Source of the DNA: Pleurocapsales cyanobacterium LEGE 06147
GTDB taxonomy: Bacteria; Cyanobacteriota; Cyanobacteriia; Cyanobacteriales; Xenococcaceae
Reading direction: 5' to 3'
Length of the DNA stretch: 64,000 bases
NCBI GenBank assembly: GCA_015207585.1
Contig: JADEWQ010000010.1
Coordinates: forward strand, 1-64,000
Notes under the pieces: generated by a model
Seen by the model: the letters and a program-made list of their open reading frames with translations, nothing else
Databases searched by the model: none
Told to the model about the DNA's origin: nothing
Translations under genes and position numbers: made by a program
In this document: positions 52,574-60,952 of the stretch, one piece after another
Numbering within the stretch: position 1 is the first letter of the stretch
Layout of the letters: the number at the start of each line of letters is the position of its first letter

Positions 52574-53794
52574 ATGCTTCCTTCTGAACTTCTGATTTAT
52601 CGACAAAACGGCGAAACTCTAGTGCCAAAAAAATTAACAATCGATGACAGAGCGATCGCCCTAGCTACCGATCTAATTAACTGTTTTCAAGATTATTTGG
52701 GCAAGACACAAGGAGAACTCAACCAAAAACTGACTCAGTTAGAAGGAAATAGTCCTGACTACCGAGTCAAACGTGGATTTGCCCACCTCCTGCGTAATAA
52801 CTATTCTACTTTTGAAATTATCAGTCCTTTAGAACCTCAAAGTCTCAGACAGCTAGTTTTTGCTGAAGCTGCCAAAACTACTCCTATTCCCCACCATCGC
52901 AGTCAAATTATCGAAGCGATCGCCCACAATCTGAGTAAGGAGTTAAACCGCATTGTCGTTCCTACTGAAGTAGAACGGGGTATCTATGCTGACTTACAAG
53001 AAAATCGCATTCTTACTCAGTTCGATCCACCTCTTCCCGACGCCCTTATCCACCGCTACAACCTTTCTCAAGTTCAGGGAATCTTTTATCGTGCCAGTCA
53101 CATTATCATTAACGCCTATCGCAATGACCCTGGAGAATACAAATTACTCTTTCGCTACCTCAAACTCTTCCAATTAATGGCATATATAGAAGGGGATGCA
53201 GACACGGGCTTTACTATTACTATAGACGGTCCGACTAGCTTATTCAAACCTAGCACTCGCTATGGTCTAGCCTTGGCGAAAATGATTCCCGCTTTGTTGC
53301 ATGTAAGTAAGTGGAGTCTTCAAGCTAAATTACAAAATCGCGATCCCTACTCTGGCAATATCAGAGACGGACGCTACAGTCTCAGTAGCGATCGCTGTGG
53401 ATTAATCAGTCATTATCCTCCTGGCAAACCCTATGACAGTATGTTAGAAGCCTCTTTTGCTAAAAGTTGGGCTAAAGTTAATACCCAATGGCAACTCGAA
53501 AGAGAAGTAGACCTCGTTCCCCTTCCTGGTGGAGTTATGATCCCCGATTTTCGCCTCGTTCATCCTGATGGACGAGATTTTTTGCTCGAAATTGTTGGAT
53601 ACTGGCGACCAGAATATTTAAAGAAAAAATTTGCCCAAGTTCGTCATGCTGATATAGATAATCTCATCCTCGCCGTTTCCGAACGACTCAACTTAGAAAA
53701 AGCCGGAGTCAAGTTTAGCGATCTTCCCACTCGCGTAATTTGGTTCAAAGATAAACTATCGCCCAAAGCAGTCCTTCAAGTTTTGGATGATTAA
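52574..53794 (+). CDS. DUF790-family nuclease (Bax1-like)
   Basis: A 406-residue protein matching the DUF790 pattern: N-terminal MLPSELLIYRQNG, GFAHLLRNNYSTFE, then a C-terminal nuclease-like domain with MIPDFRLVHPDGRDFLLEIVGYW (D...E-x-x core), DNLILAVSERL and RVIWFKDKLSP. In archaea this family is Bax1, a structure-specific endonuclease that works with the XPB helicase in repair. No XPB-like gene is in the window. ATG 52574 starts the conserved region. Role in cyanobacteria unknown; the PDF-LEIVGYW residues suggest an active nuclease. Confidence 0.85.
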   Translation: MLPSELLIYRQNGETLVPKKLTIDDRAIALATDLINCFQDYLGKTQGELNQKLTQLEGNSPDYRVKRGFAHLLRNNYSTFEIISPLEPQSLRQLVFAEAAKTTPIPHHRSQIIEAIAHNLSKELNRIVVPTEVERGIYADLQENRILTQFDPPLPDALIHRYNLSQVQGIFYRASHIIINAYRNDPGEYKLLFRYLKLFQLMAYIEGDADTGFTITIDGPTSLFKPSTRYGLALAKMIPALLHVSKWSLQAKLQNRDPYSGNIRDGRYSLSSDRCGLISHYPPGKPYDSMLEASFAKSWAKVNTQWQLEREVDLVPLPGGVMIPDFRLVHPDGRDFLLEIVGYWRPEYLKKKFAQVRHADIDNLILAVSERLNLEKAGVKFSDLPTRVIWFKDKLSPKAVLQVLDD

Positions 53795-53831
53795 TTTTGG
53801 TAATTGGTAACTTCTGCCCTCTGCCTTCTGG

Positions 53832-53877
53832 AGGGGCTGCCTTCGCCACCTGCGGGCGAAGCTTGAAAGCCCCGTCC
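53832..53877. repeat. nested palindromic repeat, family A
   Basis: Outer arms GGGGC and GCCCC, left spacer TGCC, inner arms TTCGCC and GGCGAA, right spacer GCTTGAAA. It lies in the spacer between the DUF790 and petF genes, flanked by copies of CTGCCTTCTG. Compare 36359 and 42161. Confidence 0.7.
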
Positions 53878-53958
53878 TTCTGCCTTCTGACTGTTAATTG
53901 AAAACGCTCGCCCATACCTTCAATAAGCACAGACGAGCTGTTCGTTCATGTTGTTTGA

Positions 53959-54621
<663 letters not shown>

Positions 54622-55632
54622 GTGAGGCAAACAAATACTTGGGTATCAACTTATACAGATAGTCCGGTCAACATAGGAATCGTTGGAACGGGCTATGCCG
54701 CCAAAAAGCGAGCAGAAGCTTTACAAAGTGATGAGCGAGCACACTTAATTAGCGTTACGGGCAATAGTCCCGAAAGACTCGACGAATTTTGTCAAACTTA
54801 TGCTTTATCTGCTACAAGCTCTTGGCAAGAATTAATCAGCCAACCAGAATTAGATTTAGTATTTATTTGCACGGTTAATCGCGATCATGGCGCGATCGCT
54901 CGTGCCGCCTTAGAAGCTGACAAACACGTAGTGGTCGAATATCCCCTTTCTCTGGACCCTCAAGAAGCAGCAGAAATCGTTGCCTTAGCAGAAACTAAAG
55001 GGAAACTACTACACGTCGAACACATCGAATTAATCGGTGGCGTACATCAAGCTATCCGTCATTATCTTGCAGAAATTGGTAATGTTTTTTACGCTCGCTA
55101 CGCTACAATTTCTCCCCAGCGTCCCGTTTCTCGTCGCTGGAGTTACCATCGTCAAACCTGGGGCTTTCCTTTAGTTGCTGCCCTCTCGCGCGTCCATCGC
55201 TTAACCGATTTATTTGGTAGAGTTGCTACTATAAACTGTCAAACTCGCTATTGGGATGCCCCAGAAGCAGATTATTTTACTGCTTGTTTATGTAATACTC
55301 AACTATGCTTTGCTAATAAACTTGTTGCAGAAATTACCTACGGTAAGGGAGATGTTTTCTGGCAGGGTTATCGTCATTTAGAAATTCACGGTGATGGGGG
55401 AACGCTCTTATTTGAAGGGGAAAAAGGAACTTTAATCAGGGGCGATGAAAAGACACCTATTGAAGTTGCCAGTCGTCGCGGTTTGTTTGCCAAAGATACC
55501 CAAATAGTTTTAGAGCATTTATTAGAGAACAAACCTCTATATGTAGAACCTCATGCCAGCCTTTATGCTCTTGAAGTAGCAGATGCCGCTCGTCAGTCAG
55601 CAGAAACAGGTCAAAAAGTGCGCCATGCTTGA
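54622..55632 (+). CDS. bvdR: biliverdin reductase BvdR
   Basis: A 336-residue Gfo/Idh/MocA-type enzyme. N-terminal NAD(P) motif NIGIVGTGYAAKKRAEAL, then ICTVNRDHGAIARAAL, VVEYPLSLDP, GKLLHVEHIELIGGVHQAI, FYARYATI, SRRWSYHRQTWGFPLVAALSR and the C-terminal ASLYALEVADAA. These match cyanobacterial BvdR, which reduces biliverdin IXalpha to bilirubin and affects phycobilisome levels. The start is GTG 54622 since no ATG precedes the domain. It is unlinked to heme oxygenase or to the phytochrome gene (21 kb away) but belongs to the same bilin pathway. Confidence 0.93.
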   Translation: MRQTNTWVSTYTDSPVNIGIVGTGYAAKKRAEALQSDERAHLISVTGNSPERLDEFCQTYALSATSSWQELISQPELDLVFICTVNRDHGAIARAALEADKHVVVEYPLSLDPQEAAEIVALAETKGKLLHVEHIELIGGVHQAIRHYLAEIGNVFYARYATISPQRPVSRRWSYHRQTWGFPLVAALSRVHRLTDLFGRVATINCQTRYWDAPEADYFTACLCNTQLCFANKLVAEITYGKGDVFWQGYRHLEIHGDGGTLLFEGEKGTLIRGDEKTPIEVASRRGLFAKDTQIVLEHLLENKPLYVEPHASLYALEVADAARQSAETGQKVRHA

Positions 55633-55787
55633 TAAACCATGACTAGATTGTTCGAGTTCAAAGTTATTTGTGAGCAGTGACCAGTGTTTACTCCTGACTC
55701 CTACTATATTAAGAATTATGGCGGTCAATTAACCTTACTTCCTTACATAATGGATGAAAAAGCATAATTTAAAAAACTGAAAATAGA

Positions 55788-55814
55788 TGGACAAAACAAG
55801 TTAAACTATATAAT
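55788..55814 (+). promoter_or_regulatory. probable recA promoter
   Basis: TGGACA (55788-55793) and TATAAT (55809-55814) are separated by 15 bases. The -10 is perfect; spacing is short. It lies about 127 bases before recA in a 308-base spacer. No good LexA box (AGTAC-N4-GTACT type) was seen. Confidence 0.5.
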
Positions 55815-55940
55815 ACGCTTGTACCAAATAGCCGGATTGGACTCAGCCAAGTATAGAGAAGGACGAACAGCGTTTAGACTTAAACTGAGCATACTCGTAG
55901 CATTAAGCACTGTTTTACGAAATAAGTTATTGAGGCATTC

Positions 55941-57017
55941 ATGACGACAACTATAAATATTCCTACCAATCCAGATAAAGAAAAAGCTCTCAACTTGGTT
56001 TTAAAGCAAATTGAGCGCAATTTTGGCAAAGGTGCGATTATGCGCTTGGGGGATGCTACCCAGATGAAGGTAGAAACTATCCCTAGCGGCGCGCTCACTC
56101 TCGATGTGGCTCTCGGTGGCGGTTTGCCGAAGGGGAGAGTTATTGAAATTTATGGGCCGGAAAGTTCGGGAAAGACAACTCTAGCTCTACACGCGATCGC
56201 GGAAGTACAAAAAGCAGGAGGCGTAGCAGCTTTTGTCGATGCAGAACACGCTCTCGATCCTACCTATTCAGCGGCTTTAGGAGTCGATATTGAAAACTTG
56301 CTAGTAGCGCAACCAGATACGGGAGAATCTGCTCTAGAAATTGTCGATCAATTAGTGCGATCGGCTGCCGTAGATATCGTTGTAGTTGACTCGGTCGCCG
56401 CGTTAGTTCCTCGTGCCGAAATCGAAGGAGAAATGGCCGATACCCAAGTGGGTTTGCAAGCTCGTCTCATGAGTAAGGCATTGCGGAAAATCGCTGGAAA
56501 CATCGGTAAATCTGGTTCTACCGTTATTTTCCTCAATCAACTCCGGCAAAAGATTGGGGTTACCTATGGCAATCCCGAAGTAACCACTGGCGGTACTGCG
56601 CTGAAATTTTATGCTTCGGTGCGCTTGGATATCAGACGAGCTCAGACTCTCAAAAAAGGTAGCGAAGGAGAATATGGAATTCGTGCTAGGGTTAAAGTAG
56701 CCAAGAATAAAGTGGCTCCTCCCTTCCGCGTGGCAGAATTCGATATTATTTTTGGTCAGGGTATTTCTAGTCTGGGATGTTTGCTAGATTTGGCAGAAGA
56801 TACCGATATAGTAATCCGTAAGGGTGCCTGGTACAGCTACAACGGAGACAATATTGGTCAAGGTCGAGACAATACTCTTAAGTATCTTGAAGAAAATTTA
56901 CAACTAGCTGCTCAAATCGAACAACAAGTAAGAGAAAAACTGGCAACAGGAGCAGAAGTTGCGGCTAATTCGATCGCCCATCAAGAATTGGATGATGGAG
57001 ACTTGGAAGAAGAGTAG
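55941..57017 (+). CDS. recA: recombinase RecA
   Basis: A 358-residue protein. Walker [10 protein letters not shown] (72-80), Walker [14 protein letters not shown], loop L2 ([21 protein letters not shown]) and the C-terminal acidic tail ([10 protein letters not shown]) are complete. It forms ATP-dependent filaments on single-stranded DNA, drives homologous recombination and activates LexA cleavage where LexA is used. ATG 55941 follows GAGG. Sequence and length are normal. Confidence 0.98.
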   Translation: MTTTINIPTNPDKEKALNLVLKQIERNFGKGAIMRLGDATQMKVETIPSGALTLDVALGGGLPKGRVIEIYGPESSGKTTLALHAIAEVQKAGGVAAFVDAEHALDPTYSAALGVDIENLLVAQPDTGESALEIVDQLVRSAAVDIVVVDSVAALVPRAEIEGEMADTQVGLQARLMSKALRKIAGNIGKSGSTVIFLNQLRQKIGVTYGNPEVTTGGTALKFYASVRLDIRRAQTLKKGSEGEYGIRARVKVAKNKVAPPFRVAEFDIIFGQGISSLGCLLDLAEDTDIVIRKGAWYSYNGDNIGQGRDNTLKYLEENLQLAAQIEQQVREKLATGAEVAANSIAHQELDDGDLEEE

Positions 57018-57030
57018 ATAGATCTACTTG

Positions 57031-57058
57031 GAGAGAGAAGCGATCGCTTTCCCCTCTC
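57031..57058 (+). terminator. weak stem-loop after recA
   Basis: GAGAG-AGAAGCGATCGCTTTC-CCTCTC centres on a HIP1 octamer and is followed by AATTTTAG. It is imperfect and may or may not terminate. Confidence 0.4.
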
Positions 57059-57158
57059 AATTTTAGTAGGCTGTTTTATGTTTAGTTAAGACTGATAGGG
57101 AGGCAGGGAGCTAGGGGGAATTTTCTCCCCAATTCCCTAATACCCTATCTCCCCAATT

Positions 57159-57470
57159 TTAGGACGGGCGATCCCGCTTTGCGGGTGCTGCCGCACCGCT
57201 CCTATCTCGGGAATAGAAAAACACCATTAAGGCGACTAAGCCCACTTGTAAGGCGAAGTTAGGTACAGCAGAAGCAACATCCCTTCCTGCTGCTATTTGA
57301 GCAAGGAACACTAAAGCACCAATGAAGCCCGATGCAGCGAAAGCTAGATAAAAAAACTTTCTCAGACCTCGATAGGGAGCCTTTGCTTCTGCTTTGAGTC
57401 TGGCATATTTCTCTGGAGAAAGTGAGCTTTTTTTAGAATGAAATTGATTTTTTAAAGATGAATCTGCCAT
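57159..57470 (-). CDS. DUF3493 membrane protein
   Basis: A 103-residue protein: charged N-terminus with SPEKYARLKAEAKAPYRGLR (the DUF3493 signature), then two membrane segments (FFYLAFAASGFIGALVFLAQ and FALQVGLVALMVFFYS). DUF3493 proteins are conserved in cyanobacteria and plastids and related plant proteins help photosystem assembly. The last 13 residues (SGAAAPAKRDRPS) are encoded by a palindromic repeat (57163-57199) that has replaced or extended the native tail. ATG 57470 starts the signature region. Function unproven. Confidence 0.85.
   Translation of the reverse strand: MADSSLKNQFHSKKSSLSPEKYARLKAEAKAPYRGLRKFFYLAFAASGFIGALVFLAQIAAGRDVASAVPNFALQVGLVALMVFFYSRDRSGAAAPAKRDRPS
57163..57199. 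repeat. palindromic repeat, family B (in DUF3493 tail)
   Basis: CCCGC-TTT-GCGGG and GGTGC-TGCC-GCACC lie side by side. A close relative (GCGATCCCGC...GTGCTGCCGCAC) is at about 3691-3722 inside the glycosyltransferase pseudogene. Confidence 0.7.
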
Positions 57471-57566
57471 TAGTTTCTTTATAGGTCTTGTTTGTTTAGA
57501 TTAGAATATTTTGAGAAAATGGGGGTAACTCGAGAAATTTCATCTTTAAGTAAGTACCATCTGGGT

Positions 57567-57572
57567 TATACT
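57567..57572 (+). promoter_or_regulatory. possible -10 box of tRNA-Thr
   Basis: TATACT lies about 70 bases before the tRNA and 15 bases before the tRNA-like sequence, so both may be on one transcript. Confidence 0.35.
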
Positions 57573-57586
57573 AGAAAGCTGTCAAT

Positions 57587-57630
57587 GCCTATATAGGCTC
57601 AGTGGTAAAGCTGCCGATTACAAATCGGAC
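57587..57630 (+). other. truncated tRNA-like sequence
   Basis: GCCTATATA-GGCTCAGTGGTAAAGC looks like the 5' acceptor strand and D-arm of a tRNA, and GCCGA-TTACAAA-TCGGA like an anticodon arm with loop TTACAAA. No T-arm or 3' acceptor follows; 9 bases later the real tRNA-Thr begins. It is either a decayed tRNA or a structured leader. Confidence 0.5.
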
Positions 57631-57639
57631 TGAGTAAAT

Positions 57640-57711
57640 GCCGGGATAGCTCAACGGTAGAGCACATCATTCGTAATGATAAGGTTGTGGGTTCAAATCC
57701 CATTCCCGGCT
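57640..57711 (+). tRNA. tRNA-Thr (anticodon CGT)
   Basis: Acceptor arms GCCGGGA and TCCCGGC pair fully. D-arm GCTC-AACGGTA-GAGC, anticodon arm ATCA-loop TTCGTAA-TGAT (anticodon CGT, reading ACG) with a C-A at the base, T-arm GTGGG-TTCAAAT-CCCAT. CCA is not encoded. The clover leaf is complete. Confidence 0.95.
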
Positions 57712-57845
57712 TGAAATTTAAATGACTTAAGCTTTTAGGTTATTTTTTTAAGGTATTTGGGCGATCGCCTGTCCAATTCTGAAAAGAAAATGGTTAATTG
57801 TCACAGCGATCGCTATTTGGGAAGTGGAGAATAGAAAAAAAACGT

Positions 57846-59327
57846 GACCAGCCCTTTCAAGGTGTCTGTTTTTAGATTATTTTTGGGATAGAATTTTAGC
57901 TGTAGAAACATGAGGTCGTTTGGAAGGACAAGTGCGTTTTAGTGCCCTTCTTGTCTTTTTTGGTGTGCGAGGATGGGACACAAAAACAAATAAATTAACG
58001 TTAGCTGCCAAATCTTGAAGTATATTGGTCAGTTCAAGTAGATTCATTTTTGCGAAAACCTTCCATTCCTTTGGGGGAATTGCAATCATCATGCCACGAT
58101 AAGTTCCGCGAATTTCATCAGCGAGATAGTAGCTTGACACTTCTTGCTCAATTTTTTTAATGCCATGAATACTTCTCAGAGCAGCTAGGATAACAGAAAG
58201 GATGTTGTCGGAAACCAAGGCAACGCAAAAAGCAAACAGAGCAGCTTTAGGATAACCGAGGGTCTTAATTTCACAATTAAATATTTCCGTCAAAATCTGG
58301 AATAAAGTTTCAATCTTCCAACGTTTACGGTATATCTGAGCCACAACTAAAGCATTGGCAACCTTTGTAGAAAGATTAGTCAGGATAAAGATTTCTGAGT
58401 CTCCATCACGGGTAGTTTCCTCTAAAATTACTTTGACACGCCGAATATTCGATAAATAGCCCTCATCATCACTGACTTTAACAGTTTGTTCAAATACTGT
58501 TCCTCCTTCTACTGAACCAATATGGCGAAATTCTGAGGCATCAGACCAAGGAAAACATTGATGCTCTCGGATGATGAAATAGCCCTTTCGAGCTACGATA
58601 CCACTCAAAAAGTTCAAAGTGCAGAAATTTCGGTCAGCGCTCCACACATCATCTTCTTCGATTGTGGTCAAAACTTTATGTAGTAGGGAACGTTCTTGAG
58701 CATGAGCATCTTCACAAGGAAAAACATCAATTGCCAGCATTAGAGATGGGTCAAGTACCACCAATGATTGCCCTGGTAAAGGCGCACTGTTACAGTTGCG
58801 AAGAGGTTTTAGACGATGTTCACTTGCAGCTATTGCATTACCATCTAAAATTTTGAGCCGATAACCAGGTAGCCAATCAGGTAAGCTTCCGTTTAAATGC
58901 CGAACAATCGCTTCCATTGAAGCGCCCGTATTCGTTACTAATTCAGCACTGACATTAGGCTCCATTGCATTTAGTTTGTTATAGACCGAAGTAACCGAAA
59001 CGTTCATTTGTGATGCTTTAGCTTGATATGCAGCATGAATTGAAGGTCTAATCCCACAAGCTACTGTATTCATCATCTCCACTACCGGAGAAAACAGTAA
59101 TTCTTTTGTGTATTGAGTTTTTCTGCTTTTCTCAAATAGCTCGTCAAGTTTCTCAGGACATAAAATTGTTTCCAGAAGTCCGCGAACTATTACTGAAACC
59201 GGACTTTCTTCTACAAAACGCTCAAACACTTGACCTAGAACCATTCTAGCTGTTCCCTATCTACCAACTATATTTTTTCAACTAACTATAATTTGAGGGA
59301 AATTACAAGACCTTGAAAGGGCTGGTC
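57846..59327 (-). mobile_element. intact IS4-family insertion sequence
   Basis: Perfect 18-bp terminal inverted repeats GACCAGCCCTTTCAAGGT lie at 57846-57863 and (inverted) 59310-59327, giving a 1,482-bp element with one full-length transposase on the minus strand. The flanking bases (left ...AAAACGT, right ATATAGG...) do not form a direct repeat, so target duplication is not visible. The left flank looks like tRNA-side spacer and the right flank runs into a coding frame without a start. Confidence 0.9.
57877..59244 (-). CDS. IS4-family transposase
   Basis: A 455-residue DDE transposase. Catalytic Asp134 is in KILDGNAI, Asp204 in SADRNFC and Glu312 in the YREK-type box YRKRWKIETLFQ (Tyr305, Arg308, Glu312; the K position is not conserved). 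The N-terminal part (about 1-110) is helical, and the C-terminus is basic (RRALKRTCPSKRPH). It cuts and pastes the element bounded by the 18-bp repeats. ATG 59244 starts 66 bases inside the right repeat. Length is normal and no frameshift is seen, so it may be active. Confidence 0.93.
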   Translation of the reverse strand: MVLGQVFERFVEESPVSVIVRGLLETILCPEKLDELFEKSRKTQYTKELLFSPVVEMMNTVACGIRPSIHAAYQAKASQMNVSVTSVYNKLNAMEPNVSAELVTNTGASMEAIVRHLNGSLPDWLPGYRLKILDGNAIAASEHRLKPLRNCNSAPLPGQSLVVLDPSLMLAIDVFPCEDAHAQERSLLHKVLTTIEEDDVWSADRNFCTLNFLSGIVARKGYFIIREHQCFPWSDASEFRHIGSVEGGTVFEQTVKVSDDEGYLSNIRRVKVILEETTRDGDSEIFILTNLSTKVANALVVAQIYRKRWKIETLFQILTEIFNCEIKTLGYPKAALFAFCVALVSDNILSVILAALRSIHGIKKIEQEVSSYYLADEIRGTYRGMMIAIPPKEWKVFAKMNLLELTNILQDLAANVNLFVFVSHPRTPKKTRRALKRTCPSKRPHVSTAKILSQK

Positions 59328-59377
59328 ATATAGGTACTACTCTCGATCCAGATTATGTAGAAATTTCCTTAATTGCA

Positions 59378-59854
59378 TTGCATAATCTATCTGAGCGAGA
59401 GCGAGTCTTAAAGCCAGAAGAGGATACTTTTGTATCAATTACTTTTCATGAGTCAGCTATTATTCCTTCCTATGCTCATCAAGGAGATGCTGGCATGGAT
59501 TTATATTCCATTCATGAAGTAGAAATTGCTGCTGGCGAGACAACACTCATACATACTGGAATTACAATAGAACTACCTCAAGGAACTGAAGCTCAAATAC
59601 GTCCTCGCAGTGGTTTGGCTCTTAAGCATTCAGTCACAATCCTTAACACACCAGGAACTATTGATGAAGGTTATCGAGGTGAGATTGGTGTAATTTTGAT
59701 TAATCATGGTAAGAATACCTTTAAGGTTGTTAAGGGTATGAAAATTGCTCAAATGGTTATTAAACCAGTGCTTTATGTCGAGATTGAAGAGGCTAACGAG
59801 TTAACCCAGACATCGAGAGGTCAAGGTGGATTTGGTTCAACAGGAACGTTATGA
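59378..59854 (+). CDS. dut: dUTP diphosphatase, 5' end lost to an IS element
   Basis: All five dUTPase motifs are present: [34 protein letters not shown] and [10 protein letters not shown] at the C-terminus. The enzyme hydrolyses dUTP to dUMP, keeping uracil out of DNA. The frame is open upstream through [20 protein letters not shown] right up to the IS4 end at 59327 with no ATG; only TTG 59378 is available. That upstream sequence resembles the last strands of a dCTP-deaminase-like domain, so a longer or fused gene was probably cut. Whether it is still expressed, perhaps from the IS, is uncertain. Confidence 0.88.
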   Translation: MHNLSERERVLKPEEDTFVSITFHESAIIPSYAHQGDAGMDLYSIHEVEIAAGETTLIHTGITIELPQGTEAQIRPRSGLALKHSVTILNTPGTIDEGYRGEIGVILINHGKNTFKVVKGMKIAQMVIKPVLYVEIEEANELTQTSRGQGGFGSTGTL

Positions 59855-59881
59855 GTCAACTAGAGGTAGAGTCTTGACACT

Positions 59882-59911
59882 CGTGCGTTAAATCAAAGAT
59901 TTTAACGCACG
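59882..59911. repeat. hairpin at tnpB side of IS605-type element (also dut terminator)
   Basis: CGTGCGTTAAA-8 bases-TTTAACGCACG is a perfect 11-bp stem. It lies 28 bases after the dut stop and may also end dut transcripts. Confidence 0.75.
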
Positions 59912-59920
59912 ATTCTTGTC

Positions 59921-60358
59921 TCATTGGCTGCCAACTAGTTCAAACAAACTAAGTTGTTTGAACCCCGTCGCATCGCCTCCACTAAAACGATTCTGTGAAC
60001 GAAACCGAGGAAAACCTCGTTCTGGTATTCTGAAAAAATCAGCCCAAGCCTTATCTAACCTTTTAAGAACTTGCTGCAAACATTGAGCATTAACTAATTT
60101 TAAATGAGGTAATTTCTTTTTAGCTTCGGTTAATGCTTTTGCCTGGATATTGTAACTAGGGAAAGGAACATCAGTAGGAATAATATACTCAGAAATTATC
60201 GAACAACAATCAACTCTTGACTTACGAGATTCAAGCTAGGTTTTTCGCTCTGCGTGAGCATAATTATAAACATTTCGACAGATATCTAAATACTGTTCAA
60301 ACTGTCTGATTTGTTGCTTTGTTGGCTTGATTTTGTATTGGTAAGTGTAAGTTATCAT
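59921..60358 (-). pseudogene. tnpB (IS605 OrfB) remnant
   Basis: Starts MITYTYQYKIKPTKQQIRQF and runs to AERKT, where TAG (60236-60238) interrupts, then continues in the same frame with ESRKSRVDCC..., PSYNIQAKALTEAKKKLP and FPRFRSQNRFS. This is the N-terminal third of TnpB. The RuvC nuclease domain and zinc finger are gone; a short palindromic tail follows. It cannot make a working RNA-guided nuclease. Confidence 0.85.
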
Positions 60359-60408
60359 TGTTCGACCTTGAATGATATTATGATGACAAGATCATTTACT
60401 GCATTTCT

Positions 60409-60825
60409 ATGTCAAGCAATTACAGAAAAGGCTTTAGGTCAGTCTATAAACTTACCGCTCATATGGTGTTGGTGACGAAATACCGTAAAAAAGCAATTAA
60501 TCAAGAAAGGTTAGAACGACTTAAAGTTATATTCAAAGAGACTCTTGATAAATGGGAATGCGAGCTTCTAGAATTTAATTCGGAAAGCGACCACTGCCAT
60601 TTGATTGTTGAATTTAAACCAGAGGTTCAACTATCTAAATTAATTGCTAATTTAAAAACAGTAAGCTCAAGATTAATTCGCAAAGAATACCCTGAGCTTA
60701 GTCAAAAATATTTTTATGGAAAACCTTATTTTTGGACGGGCGCATATTTTGTCGCAACCTGCGGAGGGGTAACTGTTGAGCAGCTTAAAGCTTATATCGA
60801 GAAACAAGCTAGTCCTAAGAAATAA
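60409..60825 (+). CDS. tnpA: IS200/IS605 TnpA, Y1 HUH transposase
   Basis: A 138-residue protein with the HUH motif DHCHLIVEF (His62 and His64) and the catalytic Tyr129 in VEQLKAYIEKQ. Y1 transposases cut and join single-stranded DNA at hairpins near the element ends. The frame is complete (ATG 60409). It lies 50 bases from and divergent to the tnpB remnant. A 26-bp hairpin lies 24 bases after the stop and is its likely recognition site. The gene looks intact and could move this element or others with matching ends. Confidence 0.95.
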   Translation: MSSNYRKGFRSVYKLTAHMVLVTKYRKKAINQERLERLKVIFKETLDKWECELLEFNSESDHCHLIVEFKPEVQLSKLIANLKTVSSRLIRKEYPELSQKYFYGKPYFWTGAYFVATCGGVTVEQLKAYIEKQASPKK

Positions 60826-60849
60826 TGATGCTACGCAGTTTTATTGCTG

Positions 60850-60906
60850 GCAAAAATTCATCTCACCGTTAAAGCCGACAGGCTTAACGGTGAGATGAAT
60901 TTTTGC
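60850..60906. repeat. long hairpin at tnpA side of IS605-type element
   Basis: GCAAAAATTCATC... pairs with ...GATGAATTTTTGC over 26 bp with one bulged A and loop GACA. It is an IS200/IS605 subterminal hairpin and may also act as a bidirectional terminator between tnpA and rsmA. Confidence 0.85.
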
Positions 60907-60952
60907 ATCTTAGATAGTAATTAAAGTATGCTTGATTTGGTTGTAAAGTTAC

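Larger units (their letters stand above)
59874..60917. mobile_element. IS200/IS605-type element with decayed tnpB
   Basis: tnpA (plus) and a tnpB remnant (minus) are divergent, as in IS605. A perfect 11-bp hairpin (59882-59892/59901-59911) marks the tnpB side, and a 26-bp stem GCAAAAATTCATC...GATGAATTTTTGC (60850-60906, one bulge) marks the tnpA side. Exact ends are not determined; IS605 elements do not make inverted repeats or target duplications. Confidence 0.75.

Noticed and set aside
55633-55940. LexA (SOS) box before recA
   Set aside because: TTGTACC near 55820 gives only half of an AGTAC...GTACT palindrome; no full box was found.
57846-59327. Target-site duplication around the IS4 element
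   Set aside because: Left (…AAAACGT) and right (ATATAGG…) flanks show no match for any length from 4 to 12 bases.
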